Of a stretch of 64,000 bases of DNA, positions 51,355 to 59,584 are shown piece by piece; position 1 is the stretch's first letter, and the number at the start of each line of letters is the position of its first letter. Location of the stretch: the NCBI GenBank assembly GCA_016713675.1, contig JADJOS010000001.1, positions 434,001 through 498,000 on the forward strand, given 5' to 3'. Under the pieces are notes generated by a model that saw only the letters and a program-made list of their open reading frames with translations, was not told the origin of the DNA and did no database searches. This stretch comes from Acidobacteriota bacterium. Its GTDB lineage: Bacteria > Acidobacteriota > Blastocatellia > Pyrinomonadales > Pyrinomonadaceae. The position numbers and the translations under genes were made by a program.

Positions 51355-51897
51355 TTATTCTTGGTTCTTTTTCGGTCTGCCGATAACGACCGGCTTTTGC
51401 CTGGATTTTGTCGCTGGTGCGACAAAAGATGATCCGGTGTCGGTTTTGGGACCATTTATGTCAAAAGAAACGTCCTTAACGACTTTTCCGTCGACGAAGA
51501 TCTCAACGCGATATCTTCCGGCGACCCACGAAGTCTTTGGTTTGCCGTGAAAATTTACTCTGTCCTCGCCATCCTTGGTCGTGTAGCTGGTCGTTACGAC
51601 CCGGGTCTCGGGTTTGACGCCGGGCACGCTAACGGCGACAAAATGCATTTTGACCGTCGCCGGCGTACTTGATGGCAACTGAACAATGCAGAAGATCCGT
51701 GAGTCAGTGGTCTGAAAGCTCGTTGCCGGATCGCCCACCTGTCCGGTGCCGTCGTCCTTGGCTAGAAAGATCTCAACCTCGTTGGATGGTGTGATGACCG
51801 GATCGGATTGGCCGGAAACGATCATAGCGGGCAAACAAAGGATCGCCGTCACCATCAGATATTTCGAAATTCGTAGTAAAGATTGAGCGTTCGACAT
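51355..51897 (-). CDS. Secreted protein of unknown function, 180 aa
   Basis: The ATG at 51895-51897 gives a signal sequence (about 14-32, LMVTAILCLPAMIVSGQ). The mature part is a single beta-sandwich-like domain: VEIFLAKDDGTGQVGDPATSFQTTDSRIFCIVQLPSSTPATVKMHFVAV...WVAGRYRVEIFVDGKVVKDVSFDI. The tail is basic (KSRQKPVVIGRPKKN). The 'G.Y.v.if.dg..v...sF.i' ending is common to Ig-like surface domains. The frame is open 59 codons upstream into the VanW gene's 3' end but without protein-like character. It may be co-transcribed with the VanW gene 53 bp upstream. Confidence 0.75.
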   Translation of the reverse strand: MSNAQSLLRISKYLMVTAILCLPAMIVSGQSDPVITPSNEVEIFLAKDDGTGQVGDPATSFQTTDSRIFCIVQLPSSTPATVKMHFVAVSVPGVKPETRVVTTSYTTKDGEDRVNFHGKPKTSWVAGRYRVEIFVDGKVVKDVSFDINGPKTDTGSSFVAPATKSRQKPVVIGRPKKNQE

Positions 51898-51950
51898 ATA
51901 TCTCGTTAGAGACGAATTGTCACAGGCAAGTTGTATTTGTCGGCGGAAAT

Positions 51951-53726
51951 TTATACCACGACCGATTCTCTTACCTGCATTTCGTTCTCGAGAACCGACT
52001 CGATCGCCTGCCGCAAAGCGAAGGCGTCGCCCGCGTCGACAGTGATCACGCCCGCCACTTTTTCGATCCCACATGCGGACGACGCAATAACCGGCACATT
52101 TGCGGCAGTTGCACGCAATAGCCGGTAAGGTTTGTGTTCAACAAACGCCGGCAGGACGACGAGGTCGGCAGATTCGAGCCAATCGTCACCCCCACGCGTT
52201 GCATCGAACCCTTCCCAAAATTCGGCGCCCTCGATATTCGGGCCCATCGTTACAAGCGTGAGGTCGAGTCCGCGTAAAGCCTCTCGAAGTTCGTAGCAAC
52301 CCTTTCGCCCTACGGTCGACGCAGGAAATACGATGCGCGGTTTATCGTTCTTAATTCTGTCGAAGTGCTTTACTTCCGGCATCTTCCACGAGAGCAACTC
52401 TGCCTTTTCGGGAAACAACATTGCGATCGCGGAATGTGTGGCAATGATCCGGCGCGCGTTTTTGAGAGCTTCGGTCTCGGCACCGACAAGCTTTGGGTCC
52501 GCGCGGAAATCGCCGAGCGTTTTGCTTTCGCCGTGGAGTTCAAAGGCGTGATCGAGCCGATTCTGCAATTCGGCCATCGGCAACGCGGTCATCAAAACGT
52601 CGAACGTTCTGCCACCGAGATGCCCCCCTTTCCACAAATGTGGCAGTAGATTTTGCTGAACGACAACATGGAGCACGTCAAAACTCAATTTCCTGGCATA
52701 GCTCTCAGCAAGTTGTTCGTATGTCGCGAGCAGGTTCTTTTGCCTCGCTGCACCTTGTGAAGAAAGGCGACGTGATTTGAATGCCCGAACCGCCGTGATC
52801 ACAGCAGATTGCTCAGTAGAGCTAAATCCGCTCGTCGTCCAAGCGTAATTTGCCTTTTTGAATCGATTGCCATCAAGCGGGATCAAAAGCGCGTCTTTAC
52901 CGGTTCGGTTCGCTTGAATGTAACAGTCAAATTCGCTGGAAAACTCGTCAACCAGAAACGCGGTCTTGCCGAAATCAATGTTCTTTTCAGGTTTTACCGA
53001 ACGAAAACAATCGTCCATTCCGCACGACGCACAGCTATTGACGTGGTCGACCTTGATATTCCGGCCGATCTGGTGAAATTTGGGGCGTTCCTGTTTTGTG
53101 CCCCGGAAATTTATTAGTAGGTGGTCGCTCGTCAGTTTCGCCTCGATACGAAACGAGTGTTGAGATCGGAACCTCAGATCGACATAATTCCAGAAAACAG
53201 TTGCGTCGCGACCTTGTTCGGCGAGCGAACCGGCGATCGTCTGCGTGTGAGCATGGCGCTCGACGATCTCGAAATTAGCCTTGAGCGCCGCATCATATAA
53301 GGCATTTGAAAGTTGGCACAAACCGCCGCCAACGTTTGGGATTATACAGCCTTCGCGAAGTTCGCGGCCCTCTACATATCCTTTGAATTTGGTCGTTCGT
53401 CCAACTTGTTTCCAAAACGAGAACACCTCGCCTGCCGGCACCTCAAGACCATCGAGCGCGGCGATCGCGACACGCAAATTCTGGATCTTTCCGGCGACCA
53501 GGAATCGTTCTTCTGGCTCGATCTCTGTCCACAAAGCACTTTTCGATTCCGCAATTAACGGCATCCCAACAAGCTCGGATCGTTTGGCAAATCGCTTTGC
53601 CTCGCGGCCAAGAACATCTGAAACTGCCCGTTTTGACTGAAATGCCAAACTTTTAAATCTAAAAACGGCGGCTTCGCGTACTGTCGGTAATTTGCGATCG
53701 GTGTCGGACGAATGGGTGAGGCTCAT
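51951..53726 (-). CDS. VanW-family protein fused to a glycosyltransferase-like domain
   Basis: Protein of 591 aa, no signal peptide. The first 225 residues are a VanW domain: IPAGEVFSFWKQVGRTT.FKGYVEGRELREGCIIPNVGGGLCQLSNALYDAAL (about 95-150) is its signature. A Cys cluster follows (CASCGMDDCFR, about 236-246), then a second half (about 255-591) with glycosyltransferase-4/1-like elements: PRIVFPASTVGRKGCYELREAL, then ESADLVVLPAFVEHKPYRLLRATAANVPVIASSACG, the loop where GT-B enzymes bind nucleotide-sugar. VanW's role is uncertain even in known systems; a cell-envelope sugar-transfer role is inferred from the fusion. Confidence 0.85.
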   Translation of the reverse strand: MSLTHSSDTDRKLPTVREAAVFRFKSLAFQSKRAVSDVLGREAKRFAKRSELVGMPLIAESKSALWTEIEPEERFLVAGKIQNLRVAIAALDGLEVPAGEVFSFWKQVGRTTKFKGYVEGRELREGCIIPNVGGGLCQLSNALYDAALKANFEIVERHAHTQTIAGSLAEQGRDATVFWNYVDLRFRSQHSFRIEAKLTSDHLLINFRGTKQERPKFHQIGRNIKVDHVNSCASCGMDDCFRSVKPEKNIDFGKTAFLVDEFSSEFDCYIQANRTGKDALLIPLDGNRFKKANYAWTTSGFSSTEQSAVITAVRAFKSRRLSSQGAARQKNLLATYEQLAESYARKLSFDVLHVVVQQNLLPHLWKGGHLGGRTFDVLMTALPMAELQNRLDHAFELHGESKTLGDFRADPKLVGAETEALKNARRIIATHSAIAMLFPEKAELLSWKMPEVKHFDRIKNDKPRIVFPASTVGRKGCYELREALRGLDLTLVTMGPNIEGAEFWEGFDATRGGDDWLESADLVVLPAFVEHKPYRLLRATAANVPVIASSACGIEKVAGVITVDAGDAFALRQAIESVLENEMQVRESVVV

Positions 53727-53793
53727 AATTCGAAAAGCGAACTTCTAATGAAACACAATGCCGCAGGATTTGCAACGAAATGCCGGTCTTGAG

Positions 53794-53802
53794 TGCTACA
53801 AT
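53794..53802 (+). promoter_or_regulatory. Extended -10 promoter, 11 nt before the DUF58 gene
   Basis: TGC followed by TACAAT (53797-53802); ATG at 53814. No good -35 at normal spacing. The short distance implies a leaderless or near-leaderless transcript and argues against the upstream GTG at 53793. Confidence 0.45.
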
Positions 53803-53813
53803 ATCCCCGATCT

Positions 53814-55136
53814 ATGCGATTCGTATTCTCACGCCGTTTCTTTCTGCTGATTGCTCTCGGCATTGTACCGTTGTCGCTCTCGTGGACCTATCCGGACCTG
53901 CGGTGGGTGGTTTTCCTGTTCGATGCGTTGCTCGTAATCACTGCCATAGTCGACTTTATCATAAGCCGACAATTGCCCGAGGAGTTTAGGGTCTCGAGAG
54001 AATTCGACCGAAGATTTGCGATCGGCGACCCGACTCAGGTCAAGATCCATATCGAGAACGGTACCGCTCGCGATATTCATCTGCGTTTGAAGGACGAATA
54101 TCCGGCCGAGATGAAGCTGAACGAAACGCGTGAGGCGGAGTTTATGGTTGAAGCACAGACCGCTGCCTCATTCGTTTATTCGGTCACGCCGCCGCATAGG
54201 GGCGGATATGAATTTGGGCAAACGGCGATCCGTTTTCGGTCGCGGCTCGGGCTTGTTTGGTGCCAGGCGTCGGTCGGGGCAACGCAATCAGTCAAAGTCT
54301 ATCCAAACATGCGACGGGCCCGCGAAATGGAATTGAAAGCTCTCGGAGCCCGATCGTTTCTCGCCATTCAACGGCGTGCGGTAAGGCGCGGTGAGGGGCG
54401 TGAATTCGAATCGATGCGCGATTATGTTCGGGGCGACGAGTTGCGGCACATTTCATGGACCGCGACGGCGAGGCGTAACAAACTGACCACACGCCAGTAT
54501 CAGATCGAGCGTGACCAGACGATCATTATTGCGATCGACGCTGGGCGTCTGATGACCGGCCGCATCGGGACTGAAACTAAATTTGACTCTGCCATTCACG
54601 CTTCTCTTGCCCTCATTTCAGCGTGTGCCCGTGCGGGGGACAACTGCGGCTTGGTCGTTTTCGGCCGCCGTGTTCGAAAATATATACCGCCAAAACGCGG
54701 CGTCGAACATATCGATGCAGTACTCGAGGCTTTGCACGATCTGGAACCAGAATTGATCGAGCCTTCGTATGCCAGGGGATTTCAATTCATTGCTTCAAAT
54801 TCGAAAAAACGGGCATTTGTCGTGATCCTGACGGACTTGGTTGATAAAGAAAGCTCACGGGAATTGCTGACCTCACTAAAGCTGCTACGACCCCGCCACC
54901 TGCCACTCGTCGCCACCATCGGTGATCGGGACCTGACTGCTGCGGTCAGTCAGTCGCCAAGCGAGATAAAAGACGTCTTTACCCAGTCCGCCGCCGAGGA
55001 GATCATCCACCAACGCGAAACGGCTCTTCGAATGGTCGAAAGCCTAGGCGGGCTGGCTATAGATGTGACAACAGAAACGCTCGCACCAAAATTATTGGAA
55101 TCATATCTAAAGGTCAAAGAACGCGGAATGCTCTAA
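53814..55136 (+). CDS. DUF58 domain membrane protein
   Basis: Protein of 440 aa with two N-terminal transmembrane helices (about 7-25 and 33-48), a beta-sandwich (about 60-175, VSREFDRRFAIGDPTQVKIHIENG...) and the DUF58 core. That core is FESMRDYVRGDELRHISWTATARRNKLTTRQYQIERDQTIIIAIDAGRLM (about 208-260), which leads into a von Willebrand-A-like fold with a DAGRxM metal site and a VILTDLVDKES element. DUF58 proteins commonly pair with MoxR ATPases; none is adjacent here. The ATG at 53814 is chosen because the predicted -10 box overlaps the alternative start. Confidence 0.9.
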   Translation: MRFVFSRRFFLLIALGIVPLSLSWTYPDLRWVVFLFDALLVITAIVDFIISRQLPEEFRVSREFDRRFAIGDPTQVKIHIENGTARDIHLRLKDEYPAEMKLNETREAEFMVEAQTAASFVYSVTPPHRGGYEFGQTAIRFRSRLGLVWCQASVGATQSVKVYPNMRRAREMELKALGARSFLAIQRRAVRRGEGREFESMRDYVRGDELRHISWTATARRNKLTTRQYQIERDQTIIIAIDAGRLMTGRIGTETKFDSAIHASLALISACARAGDNCGLVVFGRRVRKYIPPKRGVEHIDAVLEALHDLEPELIEPSYARGFQFIASNSKKRAFVVILTDLVDKESSRELLTSLKLLRPRHLPLVATIGDRDLTAAVSQSPSEIKDVFTQSAAEEIIHQRETALRMVESLGGLAIDVTTETLAPKLLESYLKVKERGML

Positions 55137-55157
55137 TTTCCTTGACAACCAGTGGTT

Positions 55158-55186
55158 TTGTAAATGGGCTCGCTTTCAAATAGAAT
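55158..55186 (+). promoter_or_regulatory. Predicted promoter of the radical-SAM cluster
   Basis: TTGTAA at 55158-55163, 17 nt, TAGAAT at 55181-55186; ATG at 55197, 10 nt later. This fixes the likely start at 55197 rather than 55164 and predicts a leaderless transcript. Confidence 0.5.
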
Positions 55187-55196
55187 TTCGTCAACG

Positions 55197-56945
55197 ATGA
55201 AAAAACGATTCGCATTGGTTTTGGTAAAGCCGTCTCATTATGATGACGACGGTTACGTGATCCAGTGGTTTCGCTCGGCAATTCCGGCGAATTCGCTCGC
55301 ATGTCTCTATGGTCTTGCTCTAGAATGCGCTGAGGAAAAGGTTCTTGGGCCGGAAACTGAAATCGTCACATCTGCATTTGACGAGACAAACACAGTGATC
55401 AATATCGAAAAGATCATCGAGTTGGTCCGGGCCGGTGACAATGGGATGGTGATGCTCGTGGGCGTTCAATCAAATCAGTTCCCGCGTGCACTTGATATCG
55501 CACGGCCATTGCATGAAATGGGGATCAAGGTGGCTATCGGCGGATTTCATGTCTCGGGAACGATGGCGATGCTTGAGCACCGCGATCCATACGTGCAGCA
55601 GGCTCTCGATATGGGCGTGACGCTGTTTGCGGGCGAAGCTGAGGGCAGGCTTGGCAATGTATTGGTCGATGCCGCGATGGAAGCGTTGCCGCCGATCTAC
55701 AATTTCATGGGCGATCTGCCGAATATCGAAGGCGTTGCCACTCCTTTGCTGCCGGCGGAACGTGTCCATCTGACTGCCGGCGCAACGACGAGTTTTGATG
55801 CCGGTCGCGGATGCCCGTTCACCTGTTCATTTTGTACCATCATAAATGTTCAGGGACGAAAGTCGCGGCGGCGTTCGCCTGACGACATTGAACGCATTGT
55901 CCGAGCCAATGTCGGGCAAGGCTTGCATTCGTTCTTCATCACGGACGATAATTTCGCTCGAAATAAAGATTGGGAAGTGATACTTAACAGGCTGATCGAT
56001 CTCCGTGAGGTCGAGAAACTGAACATCAGCTTTATCATTCAGGTCGATACGCTTTGCCATAAATTGCCGAATTTCGTCGACAAATGTAAGCGGGCCGGCG
56101 TCAAGCGCGTTTTTATAGGCCTAGAAAATGTAAATCCCGACAACTTGCTCGGCGCAAAAAAACGGCAGAACAAGATCACTGATTACCGCACAATGCTCCT
56201 AGAATGGAAGCGTGTCGGGATCGTCACCTATTGCGGTTATATTCTTGGTTTTCCCGGAGACACCAAGGCGTCGATACTGCATGATATTGAGGTCATCAAG
56301 CGCGAATTGCCGGTCGACCTGCTCGAATTTTTTTATCTGACGCCGCTCCCCGGCTCTGAAGATCATAAAAAGTTATACGAGGCGGGCATCGCCATGGACG
56401 AGGATCTGAATAAATACGATCTTAACCACGATGTGACCGCACACCCGAAAATGTCTCGTGTGGAATGGCGCGATGTGTACAAACAAGCGTGGGACACATA
56501 TTATACCGACGAACATATCGAGACGATAATCCGTCGGTCGATCGTTTCAGGTACAAGCCCCGGCAAGACGACGTTTTTTATCGTTTGGTTCCGCGGATGC
56601 CTTGGCATCGAACGCATCCATCCGCTTGAGGGCGGCTTTCTCAGGAGAAAGGTCAGAAAGAATCGCCGTTCGGGCCTCAAGATCGAAAACCCGCTCGTGT
56701 TTTATCCCAAATATTGGCTTGAGACGCTCGTCAAGCAATTGAAATGGGCGATTCTTTATATTCGGCTCCGCATCATCTACAAGCGTGTCAAACGCGACCC
56801 TGCCCGTTTTGATTACATGGACGCTGCCCTGGAGCCGGTGACAGACCACGAAGAAGAACGGGAACTATTCCAGTCCGATGCCGCCCAAGGCTATCTCGAA
56901 AAAGTTCACCGGATCGAGCGGATGAGTAGGGGCGAAACTGTCTGA
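55197..56945 (+). CDS. B12-binding-type radical SAM enzyme
   Basis: Protein of 582 aa. The N-terminal region (about 1-190) has the Rossmann-like cobalamin-binding fold layout (FALVLVKPSHYDDDGY..., VMLVGVQSNQFPRALDIARPLHEMGIKVAIGGFHVSG). It lacks an obvious DxHxxG, so B12 may be bound base-off without His or not at all. The radical SAM core follows, with the [4Fe-4S] motif Cys206-x3-Cys210-x2-Cys213 (GCPFTCSFC), then a TIM-barrel portion (FFITDDNFARNKDWE, VFIGLENVNPDNL, YCGYILGFPGDT). The C-terminal 130 residues are basic and helical. Reaction unknown; methylation or a rearrangement is typical of the class. First gene of a three-gene run. Confidence 0.92.
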   Translation: MKKRFALVLVKPSHYDDDGYVIQWFRSAIPANSLACLYGLALECAEEKVLGPETEIVTSAFDETNTVINIEKIIELVRAGDNGMVMLVGVQSNQFPRALDIARPLHEMGIKVAIGGFHVSGTMAMLEHRDPYVQQALDMGVTLFAGEAEGRLGNVLVDAAMEALPPIYNFMGDLPNIEGVATPLLPAERVHLTAGATTSFDAGRGCPFTCSFCTIINVQGRKSRRRSPDDIERIVRANVGQGLHSFFITDDNFARNKDWEVILNRLIDLREVEKLNISFIIQVDTLCHKLPNFVDKCKRAGVKRVFIGLENVNPDNLLGAKKRQNKITDYRTMLLEWKRVGIVTYCGYILGFPGDTKASILHDIEVIKRELPVDLLEFFYLTPLPGSEDHKKLYEAGIAMDEDLNKYDLNHDVTAHPKMSRVEWRDVYKQAWDTYYTDEHIETIIRRSIVSGTSPGKTTFFIVWFRGCLGIERIHPLEGGFLRRKVRKNRRSGLKIENPLVFYPKYWLETLVKQLKWAILYIRLRIIYKRVKRDPARFDYMDAALEPVTDHEEERELFQSDAAQGYLEKVHRIERMSRGETV

Positions 56946-56996
56946 GGTTTTCGCACGTGTCGCAATCGTGTATCATTCCTTTTTGCCCGTCCTTTT

Positions 56997-58307
56997 ATGC
57001 CTGAAGATAAAGCGATCCTGATCATTTACACGACCAAATACCGCCTCGGAGGCCATCAGTTTCCGATAGTCGCAAAGACCATCGCCACCGAAAAGAGGGC
57101 CGCCGGTTTTGACGGCGAGATCGTCACTCGTGCTGTCGAGAGCAAGGTCGATGTGCTTAAAGCTATAGCCGATATCAAAGATGCTGGGATGCAGATCAGT
57201 GAATTCCATTTCGTCGGCCATTCGGGAATGTACGGGCCGATGTATGGCTCAGTTGCGTTTCCCGAGCAATTCTCCCCCTATGAATGGGAGCAGATGGAAA
57301 TTCCGTTTGCGGAGGACGGAATGGCATATTTCCACTGCTGCCGTTCTGCACGCTGGTTTGCACCATTTTTCGCAAGAACCTTCAATGTTCTGGCATATGG
57401 CTTTTTTTGGTACACGACATTCTCGCGAAGCAATTCGAAATACGTCTCCGCTGGTGACAGCACCGAAGGCGATCTATACACAATAGGCTGCAAAGGCCGA
57501 AAATCGCACGGATTACTAGCATCGGCACAAAAGCGCCTAGGGTTTATGCCCGCTGAGGAAATGAAACGTTTCGAGCCGAAGCCACCGGATGGAGATACTT
57601 CGTATGACCACGTTGCCGAATTGTACGACGATGCGTTTGTCGATATTCGAGTGCGAAAGGATGAGTGGAAATGGCTTGACGAACACCTGCCGCCCGGCAA
57701 TTTCACAATGCTCGATATCGGCTGTGGAAACGGAGCTCTGCTAAACGCGCTCGCCGATCGCGTGACGATTGGCCGAGGAGTCGATGAATCAGCTGGCATA
57801 ATCGAACGCGCTAAACTCAAGAACATTGGGCACCAACAGATCGAATTTCAGAAGATAAACGGCCCTGTCCTGCCGTTTGCCGATAATACGTTCGATGTCG
57901 TAACTTCGCTGATGTCATTTCGATATCTAGATTGGGACCCGTTGTTGACTGAGATCAAACGTGTGATGAAACCCGGCGGAAAATTTCTAATAATTGACAT
58001 GGTCACCGTTCCTGTCGCAATCTCAGAATATCCGCGGCTGCTCAAGGATAAGATGCGGACAAAACGCAACCAAAAGGCAAATGCCCGGTTCGACGCCGCA
58101 TTGCAGAAACTCGTTTCTCATCCCGATTGGAAAAAGATGCTCGAGTATAATCCGATCCGATCCGAACACGAGATGAAATGGTATCTCGAAAGCCGTTTCC
58201 CCGGTCAAAAAATGGAAACGCTTAATATGGCTTGGAATTCGCGGATCGTCGCCTTTGACAGCGGGCCGGTTGAGCAAGGTATCGAAGTCAAACTATCTTA
58301 TCCATAA
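56997..58307 (+). CDS. Caspase-like domain fused to a class I methyltransferase
   Basis: Protein of 436 aa. The C-terminal part (about 200-436) is a SAM-dependent methyltransferase: LDIGCGNGALLNAL (239-252, motif I), VDESAGIIERAK, FADNTFDVVTSLMSFRYL (motif II region), MKPGGKFLIIDM (motif III). The N-terminal 190 residues fit a caspase/CHAT-like layout: ILIIYTTKYRLGG, a His in HFVGHSGMYGP (His75), then a Cys in AYFHCCRSARW (Cys114/115), the order and spacing of the His-Cys dyad. That assignment is by eye and unproven. It lies 51 bp after the radical SAM gene; its stop abuts the ATG of the racemase-like gene. Confidence 0.75.
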   Translation: MPEDKAILIIYTTKYRLGGHQFPIVAKTIATEKRAAGFDGEIVTRAVESKVDVLKAIADIKDAGMQISEFHFVGHSGMYGPMYGSVAFPEQFSPYEWEQMEIPFAEDGMAYFHCCRSARWFAPFFARTFNVLAYGFFWYTTFSRSNSKYVSAGDSTEGDLYTIGCKGRKSHGLLASAQKRLGFMPAEEMKRFEPKPPDGDTSYDHVAELYDDAFVDIRVRKDEWKWLDEHLPPGNFTMLDIGCGNGALLNALADRVTIGRGVDESAGIIERAKLKNIGHQQIEFQKINGPVLPFADNTFDVVTSLMSFRYLDWDPLLTEIKRVMKPGGKFLIIDMVTVPVAISEYPRLLKDKMRTKRNQKANARFDAALQKLVSHPDWKKMLEYNPIRSEHEMKWYLESRFPGQKMETLNMAWNSRIVAFDSGPVEQGIEVKLSYP

Positions 58308-59036
58308 ATGAATCGACTCGGCATAATCGATTGGGGCATCGGCGGCGTCAGCATTCATAAGCTAATAAAGGAACGACTTGGCGGAGTGCCGGTGACCTAT
58401 TTTTCTGATACGGGAACTACACCGTACGGCAAGATGTCACGTAAGGAACTCTCGTCCCGCCTGGATTTGGTTATTGATCATCTGAAAAATAAAGGCGTCA
58501 CTCACTTGATCATCGGCTGTAACGCTGCGAGCACTGCGATCGGCGACCTGGCCGACCATTGCATCCCGATCGAGGGGGTCATAGAGCCCGCAGTCGCGAT
58601 GACCGTGAATCTTGAGCCGAAGGATCTCGGGCTGATCGGTGGACGAAGGACTGTGATTTCAGGAATTTACAGACGAGCCTTTGCTGGATCCGGCATCTGT
58701 CTCAGACAACGCATAGCCCAGCCACTGTCCGGAATGATCGAAAGCGGCGACGTTTCGTCGGACGAATTGAGATTGTCGGCACGCCAGATCATCTCGCCTC
58801 TTAGGAATTGCTCTCACATTCTGCTTGCTTGTACTCACTATCCGGCGATTACCGAACTACTTGAAGCCAATGTTTCTCCGGAAACAAGATTCATAGATCC
58901 CGCTGGCGCTCTTATTGATCGGGTCGCAAAATGGAAATTGACTGGTGACGGCAACGACGTTTTTCTTACCACCGGCGATACTTCGGTGATGAAAAAGCTG
59001 CTCTCGCAGCATTTCAAGCAAAACTCGAACACGTGA
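58308..59036 (+). CDS. Aspartate/glutamate racemase family protein (MurI-like, divergent)
   Basis: Protein of 242 aa with both catalytic cysteines of the family: Cys71 in GCNAASTA and Cys175 in ACTHYP. Also present are DTGTTPYGKMS and a nucleotide-free Rossmann-like layout. The N-terminal motif, DSGxGG in MurI, reads DWGIGG here, and the CNTAS motif reads CNAAS, so it is off the main glutamate-racemase line. Family members interconvert L- and D-amino acids by two-base proton transfer. It starts on the base after the methyltransferase stop, so the two are translationally linked; this favours a pathway-specific role over cell-wall D-Glu supply. Confidence 0.85.
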   Translation: MNRLGIIDWGIGGVSIHKLIKERLGGVPVTYFSDTGTTPYGKMSRKELSSRLDLVIDHLKNKGVTHLIIGCNAASTAIGDLADHCIPIEGVIEPAVAMTVNLEPKDLGLIGGRRTVISGIYRRAFAGSGICLRQRIAQPLSGMIESGDVSSDELRLSARQIISPLRNCSHILLACTHYPAITELLEANVSPETRFIDPAGALIDRVAKWKLTGDGNDVFLTTGDTSVMKKLLSQHFKQNSNT

Positions 59037-59125
59037 AGAAGACCTCGATATAACGCAAGAATTCCTACTTTCCGCCGTTCCTAAATTTGGGTTCATTATT
59101 TTGCAGACCCGAATCTAGGAGCTAT

Positions 59126-59584
59126 ATGAGAAAAATTATCAAATCCGCTATTATTACGATGATTTCGATTTCGATCATCTCGACGACAGCCATTTCCCAG
59201 TCTTTACCGCAAGGCAAATGGCGGCTGGAATCGTACAATTTTATGCAAAAGATCGCCTATCCGATCGATAAGAATACGATTACGCTGAACATCCATGAGG
59301 AAGGAAAACTGGGCGGCAAATCAGGTTGCAATGTATACGGCGGCAACTACTCGATGGAGGATGGAGAACTTTCGATCACCGGCATCATCTCCACAATGAT
59401 GGCGTGCGAAGAGCCATCGATGCAGTTTGAGCAGACATTCTTTCGAACTCTGGAAGGTGCAAAAAACTTCGAACTATCAAACGGAAAGCTTACGATCACA
59501 AATGCCGTTACCGCAAATTTCCTGAGGTTTGTCCGTGTGAAAGAACGCCACAAATGCCAGCCGTCGATCAAAGTGATCGACTAG
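59126..59584 (+). CDS. Exported META-domain protein (HslJ-like)
   Basis: Protein of 152 aa. The ATG at 59126 has AGGAG 5 nt upstream and opens a signal peptide (about 1-28, ending AISQS). The META domain runs about 30-140: GKWRLESYNF...NTITLNIHEEGKLGGKSGCNVYGGNYSMEDGELSITGIISTMMACEEPSMQFEQTFFRTLEGAKNFELSNGKLTI is near-canonical. Proteins of this kind sit in the envelope; HslJ is linked to novobiocin tolerance in E. coli, otherwise role unknown. Its 3' end overlaps the convergent SpoIIM-like gene by 4 bp. Confidence 0.9.
   Translation: MRKIIKSAIITMISISIISTTAISQSLPQGKWRLESYNFMQKIAYPIDKNTITLNIHEEGKLGGKSGCNVYGGNYSMEDGELSITGIISTMMACEEPSMQFEQTFFRTLEGAKNFELSNGKLTITNAVTANFLRFVRVKERHKCQPSIKVID

Noticed and set aside
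51898..52074. 59-codon upstream extension of the secreted protein gene
   Set aside because: Overlaps the VanW gene end in another frame and reads as Arg-rich shadow; the signal peptide starts at 51897.
55142..55147. Perfect TTGACA -35 box
   Set aside because: No -10 at 16-18 nt downstream; the pair TTGTAA/TAGAAT with 17-nt spacing close by is better placed.
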